Shown here one piece after another: positions 1-9,496 of a DNA stretch of 64,000 bases. Position 1 is the stretch's first letter, and each line of letters opens with the position of its first letter. The notes below the pieces were generated by a model. The model was not told the DNA's origin, made no database searches, and saw only the letters and a list, made by a program, of their open reading frames with translations. A program made the position numbers and the translations under genes. The stretch comes from Maribacter sp. 1_MG-2023. GTDB lineage: Bacteria; Bacteroidota; Bacteroidia; Flavobacteriales; Flavobacteriaceae. Location: the NCBI RefSeq assembly GCF_030547005.1, contig NZ_JAUOPN010000010.1, positions 62,001 through 126,000 on the forward strand, given 5' to 3'.

Positions 1-180
1 ACTAGATTGTACCGCCAAACTTTGATTAGAACTGTACCCAGATGTAGATACCGTATTTCGTGCATATCTTATATTACCGCTGTTATAACCGCTTAAATTT
101 ATCTCGCAGGTATCGGCTTTGGAAAAGCTCAATGCTTTCTCCAATATTTTTCTTGCTTCTTCTTTTGTATAAATTGCCAT
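1..180 (-). CDS. TldD/PmbA-family protein, second subunit (partial, runs off the window)
   Basis: Only the first 60 codons are present; the gene starts at 180 and leaves the window at base 1. The translation begins MAIYTKEEARKILEK and continues with the N-terminal pattern seen in PmbA/TldE-like proteins (an ADTCEINLSGYN stretch followed by an IRYARNTVST segment). It lies 25 bp downstream of a TldD-like gene on the same strand. In this family TldD and PmbA/TldE form a heterodimeric metalloprotease in which TldD supplies the HExxxH site and the partner does not. Assignment to the partner rests on the pairing and the short N-terminus, so the exact subfamily is inferred. Confidence 0.75.
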   Translation of the reverse strand, partial: MAIYTKEEARKILEKALSFSKADTCEINLSGYNSGNIRYARNTVSTSGYSSNQSLAVQSS

Positions 181-205
181 TGTTGTTCTTTTTTGAGTGA
201 AACAA

Positions 206-1846
206 TTAAATGTTTCTACCAGTGTTAATTACGTTTACATCATTGAACCTGGCAGTAGAACTACCATGAGATACTGCGCTCACCTGTGAAGGCTGCCCTT
301 TACCATCGAAGAATGTACCGAACAAACGGTAATCATCTTTATCGCAAATCTTAACACATGAATTCCAAAACTCTTGGGTGTTACTTTGGTATGCTACATC
401 TTCTAACATACCAACGATTTCTCCATTTTTAATTTCATAAAAAACAGTACCACCAAACTGAAAATTGTAACGTTGCTGATCTATTGAATATGATCCACGA
501 CCCGCTATATAAATACCTTTCTCTACATCTTTGATCATTTCAGATATAGAATACTTCTCTTTACCCGGCTCTAAAGAAACATTAGGCATACGCTGAAACT
601 GAACATCGTCCCAGCTTTGTGCGTAGCAACAACCGTGAGATTCCTCTTCTCCGATCATATGTGCTTGGTCACGTATAGCTTGGAAATTTGTCAATACTCC
701 GTTACGTACCAAATCCCACTTCTTGGCTTTCACTCCTTCATCATCATACCCAACAGCGCCTAATGAACCAACTTGGGTCTTATCCGCAACAAGGTTTACA
801 ATATCGCTACCGTATTTAAAATTGCCCGATTTCAACTTATCTAAAGAGGCGAAACTAGTACCGGCATAATTTGCTTCGTAGCCTAATACTCTATCTAATT
901 CTAATGGGTGACCTACAGATTCGTGAATAGTCAATCCAAGGTGATTGGGTTCTAATACCAAATCATATTTACCGGCATCAACAGATTTTGCCGTTAGTTT
1001 TTCTTTAGCTTGTTTCGCTGCCATAGTAGCATCTTCTACCATGTCATAACTATTTCTGTATAAACGTAACCCTGCAGGACCTTCAAGTTTTTCAGATTCT
1101 AATCCGTCTAAATACTCATACCCCATACCTACGGGTGCACTCATATTCTCTCTAGTCTTAAAAGTACCCGCAGCCTTATCAACAGCAGTTACCCTTAATG
1201 TTGGCCACAAGCGGTGTATATCTTGATCTATATAAGAACCATCGGTAGATGCAAAATACTTTTGCTCGTTAACCATGAATAAAGCGGAATTCACAAAGTT
1301 TGCTCCGTTATCCAAAGCGGCTGCATTTGCGCTTAATAAAAGGTCTACCTTTTCTGAAACAGGTACTTCTTTAAAGTCTTTCTTGATCGGTGTTTTCCAA
1401 AAAACTTCTCCGTAAGCATTTACGGGAGCCAATTTTACCGGCTCTTTTTGAATTTTAGAATTTGCCTTGGCGATTGCAACGGCTTGTTCAGTTGCTTTTT
1501 TAATACCGTCTTCGGTAACGCTATTGGTTGAGGCAAAACCCCAAGTTCCATTAGCAATAACACGAATACCGATACCGAAAGATTCTGTATTTACTACATT
1601 CTGTACTTTATCTTCCCTAGTGAATACATATTGGTTAAGGTACCTACCAATTCTGGTATCTGCATATGTTGCTCCTAAAGATTTGGCTGTGTTCAATGCC
1701 ACATCTGCCATTCTCTTTTTTACCAAGGTATCCATACCAGGTTCTAGTAAAGCCTCCGTGGGGATGTCATTTCCTAGCAATAATGATGGCATCATTAGTG
1801 CTCCGGCACCCAACCCGGCGTACTGTACAAAATCTCTTCTTTTCAT
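206..1846 (-). CDS. TldD-like metalloprotease subunit with Tat-type leader
   Basis: A 546-residue TldD-family protein. The zinc motif HExxxH is intact (H308, E309, H313). The N-terminus MKRRDF followed by a hydrophobic Ala/Gly/Leu stretch looks like a twin-arginine signal peptide, so the enzyme is probably exported, unlike cytoplasmic E. coli TldD. E. coli TldD/TldE process microcin B17 precursor and CcdA; Bacteroidota homologues with leaders are common but their substrates are unknown. It forms an operon with the partial partner subunit 25 bp downstream. The start at 1846 is supported by the leader beginning directly there. Confidence 0.88.
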   Translation of the reverse strand: MKRRDFVQYAGLGAGALMMPSLLLGNDIPTEALLEPGMDTLVKKRMADVALNTAKSLGATYADTRIGRYLNQYVFTREDKVQNVVNTESFGIGIRVIANGTWGFASTNSVTEDGIKKATEQAVAIAKANSKIQKEPVKLAPVNAYGEVFWKTPIKKDFKEVPVSEKVDLLLSANAAALDNGANFVNSALFMVNEQKYFASTDGSYIDQDIHRLWPTLRVTAVDKAAGTFKTRENMSAPVGMGYEYLDGLESEKLEGPAGLRLYRNSYDMVEDATMAAKQAKEKLTAKSVDAGKYDLVLEPNHLGLTIHESVGHPLELDRVLGYEANYAGTSFASLDKLKSGNFKYGSDIVNLVADKTQVGSLGAVGYDDEGVKAKKWDLVRNGVLTNFQAIRDQAHMIGEEESHGCCYAQSWDDVQFQRMPNVSLEPGKEKYSISEMIKDVEKGIYIAGRGSYSIDQQRYNFQFGGTVFYEIKNGEIVGMLEDVAYQSNTQEFWNSCVKICDKDDYRLFGTFFDGKGQPSQVSAVSHGSSTARFNDVNVINTGRNI

Positions 1847-2164
1847 GTGTTAGTTTTAAATTGGTTCTTTATAATCGAATATGCAACCCCAAAGAATAAC
1901 ATATATAGTGAGTTCATTATGTATAGTTTTGGTTCTCGTTTTGTAAAATGAAAACCAAAAATTTACTAGGAAGATGAGAAGCTTATACTACACCATAAAT
2001 TCTAGCCCTCTAAAAATAGACAGGGTTTTGTAACAATTATGTTAACCTTAACATAAAATATAACGGAAAGTGATGTTTTTGGGAATAATGGAAAAATAGG
2101 AGGGTGATTTTCTATTCTTCGGAAGGATTGGAGATTGAAATATCTTTTTGACTATTGTTAAAAT
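1847..2164. other. 318-bp intergenic region, no gene seen
   Basis: This stretch separates the tldD-like gene from the broken outer-membrane protein gene upstream of it on the same strand. I see no convincing ORF, RNA gene or strong hairpin. It should contain the tldD promoter, but I found no clear TAnnTTTG box. Confidence 0.5.
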
Positions 2165-2793
2165 CTAAAAATTTTTTCCGATTTTCAAAGAATAGTGTGG
2201 AATGGTATCTCCATTTGTATCTGTTTGAGTTGCTGCTACAATCCCCAGAAAATATGAATTTGCAATTTCATAACTATAATGTAAACGTAAAGAACCACCA
2301 AAAGCAAAAGTACGCCCTGGTTCCAATCTAGTAATATCCCTAACAGGAATCGGTAAGTTTGTAGCTGCAGGATACAGTGTTATATAAAAATCACTTAGAG
2401 AAGTAGCTTGATACCTAAACACTGAAAGAATAGTTGCACCAAGTTTGTGTCTATTCATTTCAATAAAGTTATACCTAAACCCCAAAACCAATTGATATCC
2501 TGCAGTTACGGTATGTAGAGAGCCATCATACACATTACCTTCGAATCTTTATAAGTCAATAAATAATCTGGAGTATCATTCAAGGTACCTTCAAAACCTA
2601 GTTGCCAATATGATTTTTTGGATAGTTCTTGTCCATAATTAAAGCCATAATGATAGCCAGGTATATCTGCCGAACCATGAACACTTCTACCAAACATGAA
2701 TTCTAAATAAGAGTCATCGTTATTCTGAGAATAGATAGATAAAGTGGTAAGTAAAGTAAAGATGAAGAATAAAATATTTTTCTGCAAATCCAT
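2165..2793 (-). pseudogene. Outer-membrane beta-barrel-like protein interrupted by a frameshift
   Basis: Two overlapping reading frames together make one protein of about 210 residues. The upstream part (2506-2793) has a signal peptide ending in SIYSQN and beta-rich sequence; the downstream part (2165-2533) continues with alternating beta-strand sequence and ends KIGKNF, a typical C-terminal aromatic. The frames join cleanly near 2538-2541, where one extra base (AAGG to AAGGG on the minus strand) would restore a KDSKGNVYDGS reading. This is either a real frameshift or a sequencing error in a short G run. No specific family is recognised; beta-barrel membership is inferred from the strand pattern and ending. 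Confidence 0.7.
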
Positions 2794-2900
2794 ATTTTAA
2801 GAGTTGACCAAAAATAATTATGTTTCAACAATTTATTCCCAAGGATGTTCTTCGAAAAGTGGAGGGTTTTATGCTATAATTTAGAAAGTACTAACAGACT

Positions 2901-2931
2901 ATCTATGCATCCTATCTATGCATCCTATCTA
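2901..2931. repeat. 13-bp tandem duplication at the end of the LytTR gene
   Basis: The unit ATCTATGCATCCT occurs twice (2901-2913, 2914-2926) followed by a partial third copy. It spans the stop codon of the LytTR gene, and removing one unit gives the same C-terminus and stop, so it looks neutral. It suggests recent slippage. Confidence 0.85.
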
Positions 2932-3661
2932 AAATCTCCATAATCTCGGTTTTCTTTCGGACTGATACTGGAACATTCTCTCCATTTTTCAACATTAAAT
3001 AACCGCCATCGGTTTTTATATAGGCGCTGATGCATTGAAGGTTTACTAAATGACTTTGGTGTACACGCACAAAATCGTGACTACTTAAAAGGTCTGCAAA
3101 GTACTTTAAGGTCTTTGTTACGAATATCTTACGTTTGTCTTGAAGATGAAAAATGGTGTTGTTACTATCAGATTCGCACCGAATAATGTCATCTAAGCTG
3201 ACAATGATAATTTGATCTAGTGTATGTAACGATATTTTATTTGGTTTTTTCTCTGGTGCAGAAATAGTCTCTTTTAAAATCTGTAAACGTTCTTTATTTG
3301 GCTGCAATTGCTCTTTTGCTCTAGATATAGCTAAGCTCAAATCTTCATTAGCATATGGTTTTAATACATAGTCGATTGCTGCAAACTTGAAAGCACGTAT
3401 CGCAAATTCATCACTGGCTGTTACAAATATGATTTTAGACTTCAGGTCTGGGAAAATCTCTAAAATATCAAAGCCCGTACCATCTCCCAACATAATATCC
3501 AAGAACAGAATATCGGGCTGATTTTTGCGTAGCACTTTTGCGGCTTCCACTACACTCTGTGCCGTGGCGATAATTTCAATCTCTGGATGCTGGGTCTCAA
3601 TATCCTTTTTTAAAAGGGTCATGGCATCGATCATGTCTTCTACTATTATCGCTGTATGCAT
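2912..3661 (-). CDS. LytTR-family response regulator
   Basis: A 249-residue two-domain regulator. Residues 1-120 form a receiver with the acidic pair E8/D9, phospho-acceptor D55 (LFLDIML), the conserved Thr (FVTAS) and Lys (VLKPY). Residues about 145-245 form a LytTR DNA-binding domain (IIRCESDSNNT, then FVRVHQSHLVNL). It lies 6 bp after the LytS-type kinase, its obvious partner, as last gene of a five-gene operon. LytTR domains bind paired direct repeats two helical turns apart. Matching repeats occur upstream of this operon's first gene (9333-9364) and upstream of the VIT/VWA gene (11715-11746), so autoregulation plus control of that neighbour is the likely output. Confidence 0.93.
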   Translation of the reverse strand: MHTAIIVEDMIDAMTLLKKDIETQHPEIEIIATAQSVVEAAKVLRKNQPDILFLDIMLGDGTGFDILEIFPDLKSKIIFVTASDEFAIRAFKFAAIDYVLKPYANEDLSLAISRAKEQLQPNKERLQILKETISAPEKKPNKISLHTLDQIIIVSLDDIIRCESDSNNTIFHLQDKRKIFVTKTLKYFADLLSSHDFVRVHQSHLVNLQCISAYIKTDGGYLMLKNGENVPVSVRKKTEIMEILDRMHR

Positions 3662-3667
3662 AGGTCT

Positions 3668-6600
3668 TTAATAATCTGTTAGTAAAGGTATTTTAAAGGT
3701 AATCTTGGTACCATCAATATTACCGTCTTCATTTTTAATTTCACTGATATGCAGGGTATTGGTACCTACAATTGATTCTAGTCTTTCTTTGGTAACGGTC
3801 AATGCCATAGATTGATGGTCTGTTTTTGGCTTTTCGCTTTGCGATTTAAAAATACCTAATCCGTTATCAATAATACTACATTGTAAATGGGTCTCGCTAG
3901 TACTAAAACCTATCTCAAGCTTACCGGGTTTATTGCCTTTTAAAATACCATGTCTAATGGCATTTTCTACAAATGGCTGAATTAACATTGGCGGAATCAA
4001 TATCTCTTCGGCATCAGGGTTGGTTTGAACATCAATGGTATACTCAAAAGGTTTCTGTGCCATTAATTGCTCTACTTCTACATAATGCCGCAACGCCTTA
4101 ATTTCTTGGTCTAAACTTATATGTTCTTTCCTCGAATTCTGTAGTGTTTCTCTCAATAATATGGCAAAGCTATTAATGGTGGTATCCATCTTTTCTGGCT
4201 TGTTGCCTGCCATCGCTTTTATCCCATTTAAAACATTGAATATAAAATGCGGATTCATTTGTAATTGCAATGCTTTCTGCTCTAAGGTTAGCAGGTAATT
4301 CTGTGTTTTCAATCGTTCTTGCTCCGCTTTGTTCTTTGCTTTTATCTTACGAATGTAAAACCACCCAATACCTAACAATACAACAATTGCCAATGCCAAG
4401 ACCGACCATTGAAACCAATCTTTTTTGTACAGCGGACTATCGATAAAAAAGCTGAATTTGATAGGATCACTTTCTTGCCATCTGTAATTTCTAGATTGCA
4501 CTTGAAAAGTATGAGACCCATAAGCCAGACCCGCAAAATTTTGCTTGTTCTCTTTTACCCACGGACTCCATTCTGTATCATCTAGTTTTGTTCTGTACTC
4601 AATTTCATTTGGGTGATCCACATCTACCGTTCTGAACGAAAAACCTAATTGCGTCTGCTCTGGAGTTAGTTGTAGTACTTTGTTACTATTTGTCCAGTCT
4701 TTTAAAATTAAGGAATCAATATTCTTATACCGCTCCTCTACTGCCGTAAAATAAACTGTTGGTGCTAACGACGCCTTTTTGCTTTCACTAGGCACATGTT
4801 TGGTCAATCCGTAAATGGCACCAAACCATAGATTTCCAGAGTCATCTTTATCTACGGCATTTAAGCAGGTTTCTATTCCTAGAAATCCGTCATTTCTACC
4901 AAAGTGATAGACGTCTACAATTTCATTATCGGTGTTCAATTCTATCTTATCCACTCCCCTTTCGGAACCTGCCCACATGTACCCTTGGTCATCGAAAATG
5001 AGCTGATAGATGTTATTAGAAGATAAATTCTTGTTTCCTTTTAATTGCTGAAAATTTACAAGGTTTGTGCTGTTCGCATACCAAATACCCTTACCCGATG
5101 TACCTAAGAAAATAGTACCATCATGAAACAAAATGGTATTAACTGCGGTTTGTTGTTCTAAACCGGTTTCAATACTGGTCACCTTGTTATTTTCTATATA
5201 CCCTAAATGACCATTTTGTGTAGCGTACCACAACTTACCATCTCGGGCTTTTACCATGCCTTTTATCAGCATATCGGTAATACCATTGCGCTTAGAAAAG
5301 GTTTTTCTAACCACTAGGCTGTCATTATCTGAATAGTAATTGAATTTAACAATACCATGGGCATACGTAGCTGCCCAGATATAATCATCTTCGGCAATTA
5401 CGGTACGCACCCAATCTGAAGGAAAGCCTTTGCTCTCATCAATGATATGATTGGTGGTTCTTTCAACGGAAACGGTATCTATCTGTATTAAAAAGGTTTC
5501 GCTTGAAGAGAACACCAAACTGTCCACCATTTTAGTTTCTCGAAATAAAAGCCCTCTATTGTCTGATCCTGCCCAAATATTGCCTTTTGCATCGCTATCG
5601 ATTGTCTTGATTTTGACATCGAAAAATGTACCCTTACTTGGTAATGATTGAATTCCTGTGGAATCTATTTTTGCTAAACCAGCTTCTGATGTGGAAAACC
5701 ACAATCCGTCTGCTGTATTATGCACCGCATAAACCCGATTTCCCTTTAGACCTGATCTTTGATTATAGTGCTTAAAGTTATTCTGAAAGTACTTGTAAAA
5801 TCCGCCACCGGATGTAGCAATCCACAAATTGCCATTATCATCTTTTACTACTTTTCTAATATGCGGAGTTGCTAAACCACTAGCTGTATTCAATTGCTTG
5901 ACCTCTGCAAATTTATTCGTTTCTACAATAGTAATTCCATCATTGTCAGTCGCTACCCATAACTCATCTGTATTTTGAATTGACATGGAGTTAATACGTG
6001 ATGGTTCTGGCATTAGAAACCGGTCATCGTTATTATCTTGATCGATGATAAATACACCATCATCAAAAGTAGCCGCAAGAATTTTGTTTTGATGTGCAAT
6101 AACGGACTTAAAATTATTGACTTCTAATTTTATTTTTTCTGTTGCAGAATCTCTTAATTCATTAAGTTTCCATAAGCCATTATTAGTTGCTAACCAATAG
6201 TAATCTCCATCAAAAAGAATGAAATTAATTTCGCTAGAATCTATTTCAGGATTAATAGTAATCTTACTTAATTCTTTATTTTTAGAATAGCTATAGAGTC
6301 CCTTTTTAGTACCTACATACAGTACATTTTCAGCATTGTAGAATTCAAGTATTTGTGGGGAATTAAAATTTACGAAGTTGTTCTTTACTTTTATAGAAAG
6401 TCCTTTTCTGGTTCCCACAAAAAGCGAGTCATTTGTGGTATATAAGGCATCAATATAATTTGAAAGTAATCCGTCACTTTCATTCCATACCTCAAATGCA
6501 TTTCCATCAAAATTTGCCAATCCGCCACCTTGGGTTGCCATCCACAGATAACCCATTTCATCTTGTATAATATCATATACTTGAGACTGTGGTAAACCAT

Positions 6601-6700
6601 CTGCAATGGTATATGCTCGTAGCTGGCTATTTTGCGCAGCTACATACATTGTTCCAAAAAAACAAAATACCGATAAGACGTATGTTCTAAGCAGATTCAA
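3668..6700 (-). CDS. LytS-type sensor histidine kinase with beta-propeller and Y_Y_Y sensor domains
   Basis: A 1010-residue membrane sensor. After a signal peptide comes a long periplasmic region of Reg_prop-type repeats (recurring GLPQSQVYDI, DNGNLWIAT and DDQGYMWAGS patterns), roughly residues 25-640. A Y_Y_Y-type beta-sandwich follows (FSFRTVDV to FQVQSRNYRW), then one transmembrane helix (LALAIVVLLGIGWFY) and a cytoplasmic LytS-type kinase. The H-box is LQLQMNPHFIFN, and the ATPase has PPMLIQPFVENAIRHG and DNGLGI. It is the partner of the LytTR regulator 6 bp downstream. In Bacteroidota such propeller sensors often detect extracellular ligands; the ligand here is unknown. It is 41 bp after the His/Cys-dyad protein gene. 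Confidence 0.93.
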   Translation of the reverse strand: MNLLRTYVLSVFCFFGTMYVAAQNSQLRAYTIADGLPQSQVYDIIQDEMGYLWMATQGGGLANFDGNAFEVWNESDGLLSNYIDALYTTNDSLFVGTRKGLSIKVKNNFVNFNSPQILEFYNAENVLYVGTKKGLYSYSKNKELSKITINPEIDSSEINFILFDGDYYWLATNNGLWKLNELRDSATEKIKLEVNNFKSVIAHQNKILAATFDDGVFIIDQDNNDDRFLMPEPSRINSMSIQNTDELWVATDNDGITIVETNKFAEVKQLNTASGLATPHIRKVVKDDNGNLWIATSGGGFYKYFQNNFKHYNQRSGLKGNRVYAVHNTADGLWFSTSEAGLAKIDSTGIQSLPSKGTFFDVKIKTIDSDAKGNIWAGSDNRGLLFRETKMVDSLVFSSSETFLIQIDTVSVERTTNHIIDESKGFPSDWVRTVIAEDDYIWAATYAHGIVKFNYYSDNDSLVVRKTFSKRNGITDMLIKGMVKARDGKLWYATQNGHLGYIENNKVTSIETGLEQQTAVNTILFHDGTIFLGTSGKGIWYANSTNLVNFQQLKGNKNLSSNNIYQLIFDDQGYMWAGSERGVDKIELNTDNEIVDVYHFGRNDGFLGIETCLNAVDKDDSGNLWFGAIYGLTKHVPSESKKASLAPTVYFTAVEERYKNIDSLILKDWTNSNKVLQLTPEQTQLGFSFRTVDVDHPNEIEYRTKLDDTEWSPWVKENKQNFAGLAYGSHTFQVQSRNYRWQESDPIKFSFFIDSPLYKKDWFQWSVLALAIVVLLGIGWFYIRKIKAKNKAEQERLKTQNYLLTLEQKALQLQMNPHFIFNVLNGIKAMAGNKPEKMDTTINSFAILLRETLQNSRKEHISLDQEIKALRHYVEVEQLMAQKPFEYTIDVQTNPDAEEILIPPMLIQPFVENAIRHGILKGNKPGKLEIGFSTSETHLQCSIIDNGLGIFKSQSEKPKTDHQSMALTVTKERLESIVGTNTLHISEIKNEDGNIDGTKITFKIPLLTDY

Positions 6701-6741
6701 ATATGTGTTCTATTTTAAGTAATTATCTAACGTTGTTATGC

Positions 6742-7773
6742 TTATAATATTTGATATAATAAAGGGTCTTGTATGTTTGTGTTTTGGTACTCAGTGGTAT
6801 CATTAGGCTGCAAAATAGGTGCCAATACGCAGAGTACGGTTGTTTTTCCTTTTATTATTAGTTTATTTCCTTGTACATTACTTCTCCAACGGAATTTTTC
6901 TATCGGAATGTTCAATTTAAATAGTACCTCAGCCATTTCTGGAGATTCTGAAATCCAATCCATAATTGCCTCTTTGTCTTCTAAATTAGGAATATCGGTA
7001 ACAGCATCAAAAGTAAACTCCCAATCTACCGGAATATTAAACTTGAAACTATAGGCTTTACCAAATGAAGACTCTTGCCTCGTCTTTAACGCTTTAAACC
7101 AATCGATAGCTACATCAGGATATGCTTGTTTAAACTCCTTTGCAAGATGCGCAGGTCCTTTAGATTCTGCTGTTGGGTAATACGCGTAGTAGGGTTTTGC
7201 CAAATAGTGATCTGCATATTTACCGCCGAATACATTAAAATATGAGGACGCCACTACTTGATCTGCTTTAAACGTATTTTTCAATTCTTGAAGTAAGGGT
7301 TGATTTTCCCCTAATCCGCACGAATGAAATATGATTTTAGAACTACTAGCAATGTTCTCACAAATCGTTTCTATACTATAATCTTGTATTGCATTTTGTA
7401 AAGTGGAAACAGTAATTCGCTCTCCTGTTTTTGTAGTCTTTAAAGACATGCCCAACCAGGCATTGCTATGGCTTACAATGTGTATTTCTTTAAAACGCAC
7501 TTGATTTTCTCCTACACTATTTAGATAACTTAAAATCTCATCAATAGCATACAAACTATCTACAATTGGCATTCCTTGCTTTTCAAAATACTGCTTGGCA
7601 TTGCTATAATAGGTGTTATCACCTTCATCAAAACCAGCAATAAAAACAATAGCTTCTTGTACCATTTCTTTTTTGGTAGGTGAAGCAAGTGCCGCCTCCG
7701 ACTGTTGCGAAAACGGCTTCTTACTACCTAGCATTAGCATACTAACCAATACTATAATTAAACACTTATTCAT
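6742..7773 (-). CDS. Secreted protein with a His/Cys dyad like caspase-fold (clan CD) proteins
   Basis: A 343-residue protein with an N-terminal signal segment (LIIVLVSMLMLG). I do not recognise a named family with certainty. Two blocks stand out: a hydrophobic strand ending in a histidine (IHIVSHSNAW, H102) and, 50 residues later, a hydrophobic strand ending in a cysteine (IIFHSCGLG, C152). Hydrophobic-strand-His and hydrophobic-strand-Cys at this spacing is the layout of caspase-fold proteins (CHAT, clostripain and DUF4347-like groups). Whether it is a peptidase is inference. The C-terminal ~120 residues show no motif I know. It sits in the LytTR operon, 9 bp after the SH3 protein gene and just before the sensor, so it may act in the same envelope-sensing circuit. 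Confidence 0.6.
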   Translation of the reverse strand: MNKCLIIVLVSMLMLGSKKPFSQQSEAALASPTKKEMVQEAIVFIAGFDEGDNTYYSNAKQYFEKQGMPIVDSLYAIDEILSYLNSVGENQVRFKEIHIVSHSNAWLGMSLKTTKTGERITVSTLQNAIQDYSIETICENIASSSKIIFHSCGLGENQPLLQELKNTFKADQVVASSYFNVFGGKYADHYLAKPYYAYYPTAESKGPAHLAKEFKQAYPDVAIDWFKALKTRQESSFGKAYSFKFNIPVDWEFTFDAVTDIPNLEDKEAIMDWISESPEMAEVLFKLNIPIEKFRWRSNVQGNKLIIKGKTTVLCVLAPILQPNDTTEYQNTNIQDPLLYQIL

Positions 7774-7782
7774 AATTATTTT

Positions 7783-8676
7783 TTAAAAGTCTATACTAAC
7801 TACAGCATCATCCTTAACCTCACGAACTTGTTCTTTATTAGTCAACTTAGAGCCGTTCCACACATACTTTGTGGTAATGAATTCAACGTTGTTTTGAGCC
7901 AATGCATCATCAAGTGTTTTGATGTTTTTTGTTATAGTCGTTTTCAGTAAAATAGTACTCTTAACACCTTGCATATCCGACGGAAAAACAAAAGACTCGG
8001 TCTTTAAGTAATTGGTGTCTGCATAATCTATTAAATCCGCCACTTTCTTGAATCTACCATTATTCCAAAACAGGTAGCTTTTACCTACTTGGTAACCTGT
8101 GTCTTTATCAGCTAAATCTACTGTAATCACATCTTCTACATTAAACAGACCTAAACTACCGTGATTTTCAATATGAACCGGAATGGCAGCAAGACTATCC
8201 AACACCATTTTGTCTAATTGTTGTCCGTTTTTAAAGGCACGTAACTGGAATTCTGTTTCTGTAACTCCAGATTCGTTTTTGGCACTACTTTCATACCCAT
8301 ACACAAACTTCACTTGGTTGTCTGCAATACTCCCAAAAGATTTTTGAGCGATCATACCTCCCCAAACCCATCCGGTTTCATTGCCTGTTGTTACTCGGTA
8401 CCAGTGGCTATTGATGCCATCTATCTCCTTAGAGTACATGCTTTTTTCCCACAGTACCATTTTAGTTCCAATATCTAGAAGTGTAACTTTTTTACTTCTA
8501 ACAGATGGCTTTTCACGAAGGAATACTTTGTGGGCCAATAAATACTCATACGTTAGTTCTTCTGCAGGAATATCTTTATCCATCACTTCAAATTCTACTT
8601 GTTCTACACTTTGGGCGAACATGTTTACAAATGCAAATAAGCATAGGAATAAGGCACTTTTCTTTAAATTTTTCAT
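7783..8676 (-). CDS. Secreted bacterial SH3-domain protein
   Basis: A 297-residue protein with a signal peptide ending at FVNMFAQS. Residues about 50-110 form a bacterial SH3 domain (FLREKPSVRSKKVTLLDIG, then HWYRVTTGNETGWVWGGM), a fold that often binds cell wall or peptides. The rest is beta-rich with no catalytic motif seen. It is second in the five-gene LytTR operon: the previous gene ends 21 bp upstream and the next starts 9 bp downstream. A periplasmic or surface role beside the sensor is likely; the binding target is unknown. Confidence 0.75.
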   Translation of the reverse strand: MKNLKKSALFLCLFAFVNMFAQSVEQVEFEVMDKDIPAEELTYEYLLAHKVFLREKPSVRSKKVTLLDIGTKMVLWEKSMYSKEIDGINSHWYRVTTGNETGWVWGGMIAQKSFGSIADNQVKFVYGYESSAKNESGVTETEFQLRAFKNGQQLDKMVLDSLAAIPVHIENHGSLGLFNVEDVITVDLADKDTGYQVGKSYLFWNNGRFKKVADLIDYADTNYLKTESFVFPSDMQGVKSTILLKTTITKNIKTLDDALAQNNVEFITTKYVWNGSKLTNKEQVREVKDDAVVSIDF

Positions 8677-8697
8677 AATTCTAAATTTTAAGGGTTA

Positions 8698-9261
8698 TTA
8701 ATAATTAATTGCTGTTATAGCGTCTTCAGTATCAAAATCATCGTCGTTCCAGGCGATGCTTCTAAGTACTTTAATGTCTTTAATAGTAGCTGTTTCTGTG
8801 TATTCTAATACTGCTCTTAGTATGGTTCCTTCTTTGCCGAATAATTGGCTAGGAAAAATGTAGTGTATGTCTAAAATAGGTTCGTAGGCATACTCATTCT
8901 TTATACTTGGCAGCGCGATAAAATCATTGTCATTACTTACCAAATAATAGTACTCTTCTGTGCTTGAACAGCAAGCGTTATATTCTAGTGTTACTTTTAA
9001 AATTTCCTTGATATCTTCTAAATCCGGATTACTTAAAACCGAAATGCGTATTTCATCTAATAAACCGAAATCGGCAATTGACAATGTTGCCACAAGACGC
9101 TCTGGATTGTTTGATTCGATTACGTCTACCAACCAAGTGTCTTCGTCTTCTTGACCACTACTTCTTTGATTCGTGATATCGTAGGTATCCGTTAATAGAA
9201 ACTCCTGTGCATTGGTGATACAAATGCTGAATAAAAAGGCGAATAGGATTAAATTTTTCAT
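8698..9261 (-). CDS. Hypothetical secreted protein, first gene of the LytTR operon
   Basis: A 187-residue protein with a clear signal peptide (LILFAFLFSICITNAQ). The mature part is acidic and rich in beta-prone segments, with an adjacent cysteine pair (YNACCSSTEEYYYL). I recognise no family. It is the promoter-proximal gene: the start at 9261 lies 34 bp from a TAATTTAG -7-like box and about 70 bp from the paired LytTR-type repeats. Its position implies co-expression with the SH3 protein, the His/Cys-dyad protein, the kinase and the regulator. Confidence 0.7.
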   Translation of the reverse strand: MKNLILFAFLFSICITNAQEFLLTDTYDITNQRSSGQEDEDTWLVDVIESNNPERLVATLSIADFGLLDEIRISVLSNPDLEDIKEILKVTLEYNACCSSTEEYYYLVSNDNDFIALPSIKNEYAYEPILDIHYIFPSQLFGKEGTILRAVLEYTETATIKDIKVLRSIAWNDDDFDTEDAITAINY

Positions 9262-9294
9262 ATTGTTATTTTTAGTTGTTTTCTTTCTACACTA

Positions 9295-9364
9295 CTAAAT
9301 TACAGCAGAGACAGGGCTTTTATGAGGGTGTTCTAGTATTCGTAGCACCTCATCTAGAATTCGT
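9295..9364 (-). promoter_or_regulatory. LytTR-type operator and promoter of the five-gene operon
   Basis: Two direct repeats, CTAGTATTCGT (9333-9343) and CTAGAATTCGT (9354-9364), lie exactly 21 bp apart, two helical turns, as expected for a LytTR dimer. On the minus strand a TAATTTAG -7-like box occupies 9302-9295; its first base is 31 bp from the nearer repeat. Repeats, 21-bp offset and 31-bp spacing are the same in front of the VIT/VWA gene. Binding is inferred. Confidence 0.75.
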
Positions 9365-9420
9365 TGAAATACCCGTATTTATTCAGATACTATCTGTGCT
9401 AACTTGGAATTATAGTAAAA

Positions 9421-9454
9421 GAAAAACCTGCAAAATGTTACACATCTTACAGGT
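9421..9454 (-). terminator. Rho-independent terminator of the VIT/VWA gene
   Basis: On the minus strand a 12-bp stem (9443-9454 with 9426-9437, allowing two G-U pairs) with a 5-nt loop is followed by TTTTTC. It lies just downstream of the VIT/VWA stop and upstream of the next operon's promoter. Confidence 0.85.
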
Positions 9455-9496
9455 CTTCTTCTCCATAAGGAGAACCAACTAACAAAAACTAACTAC

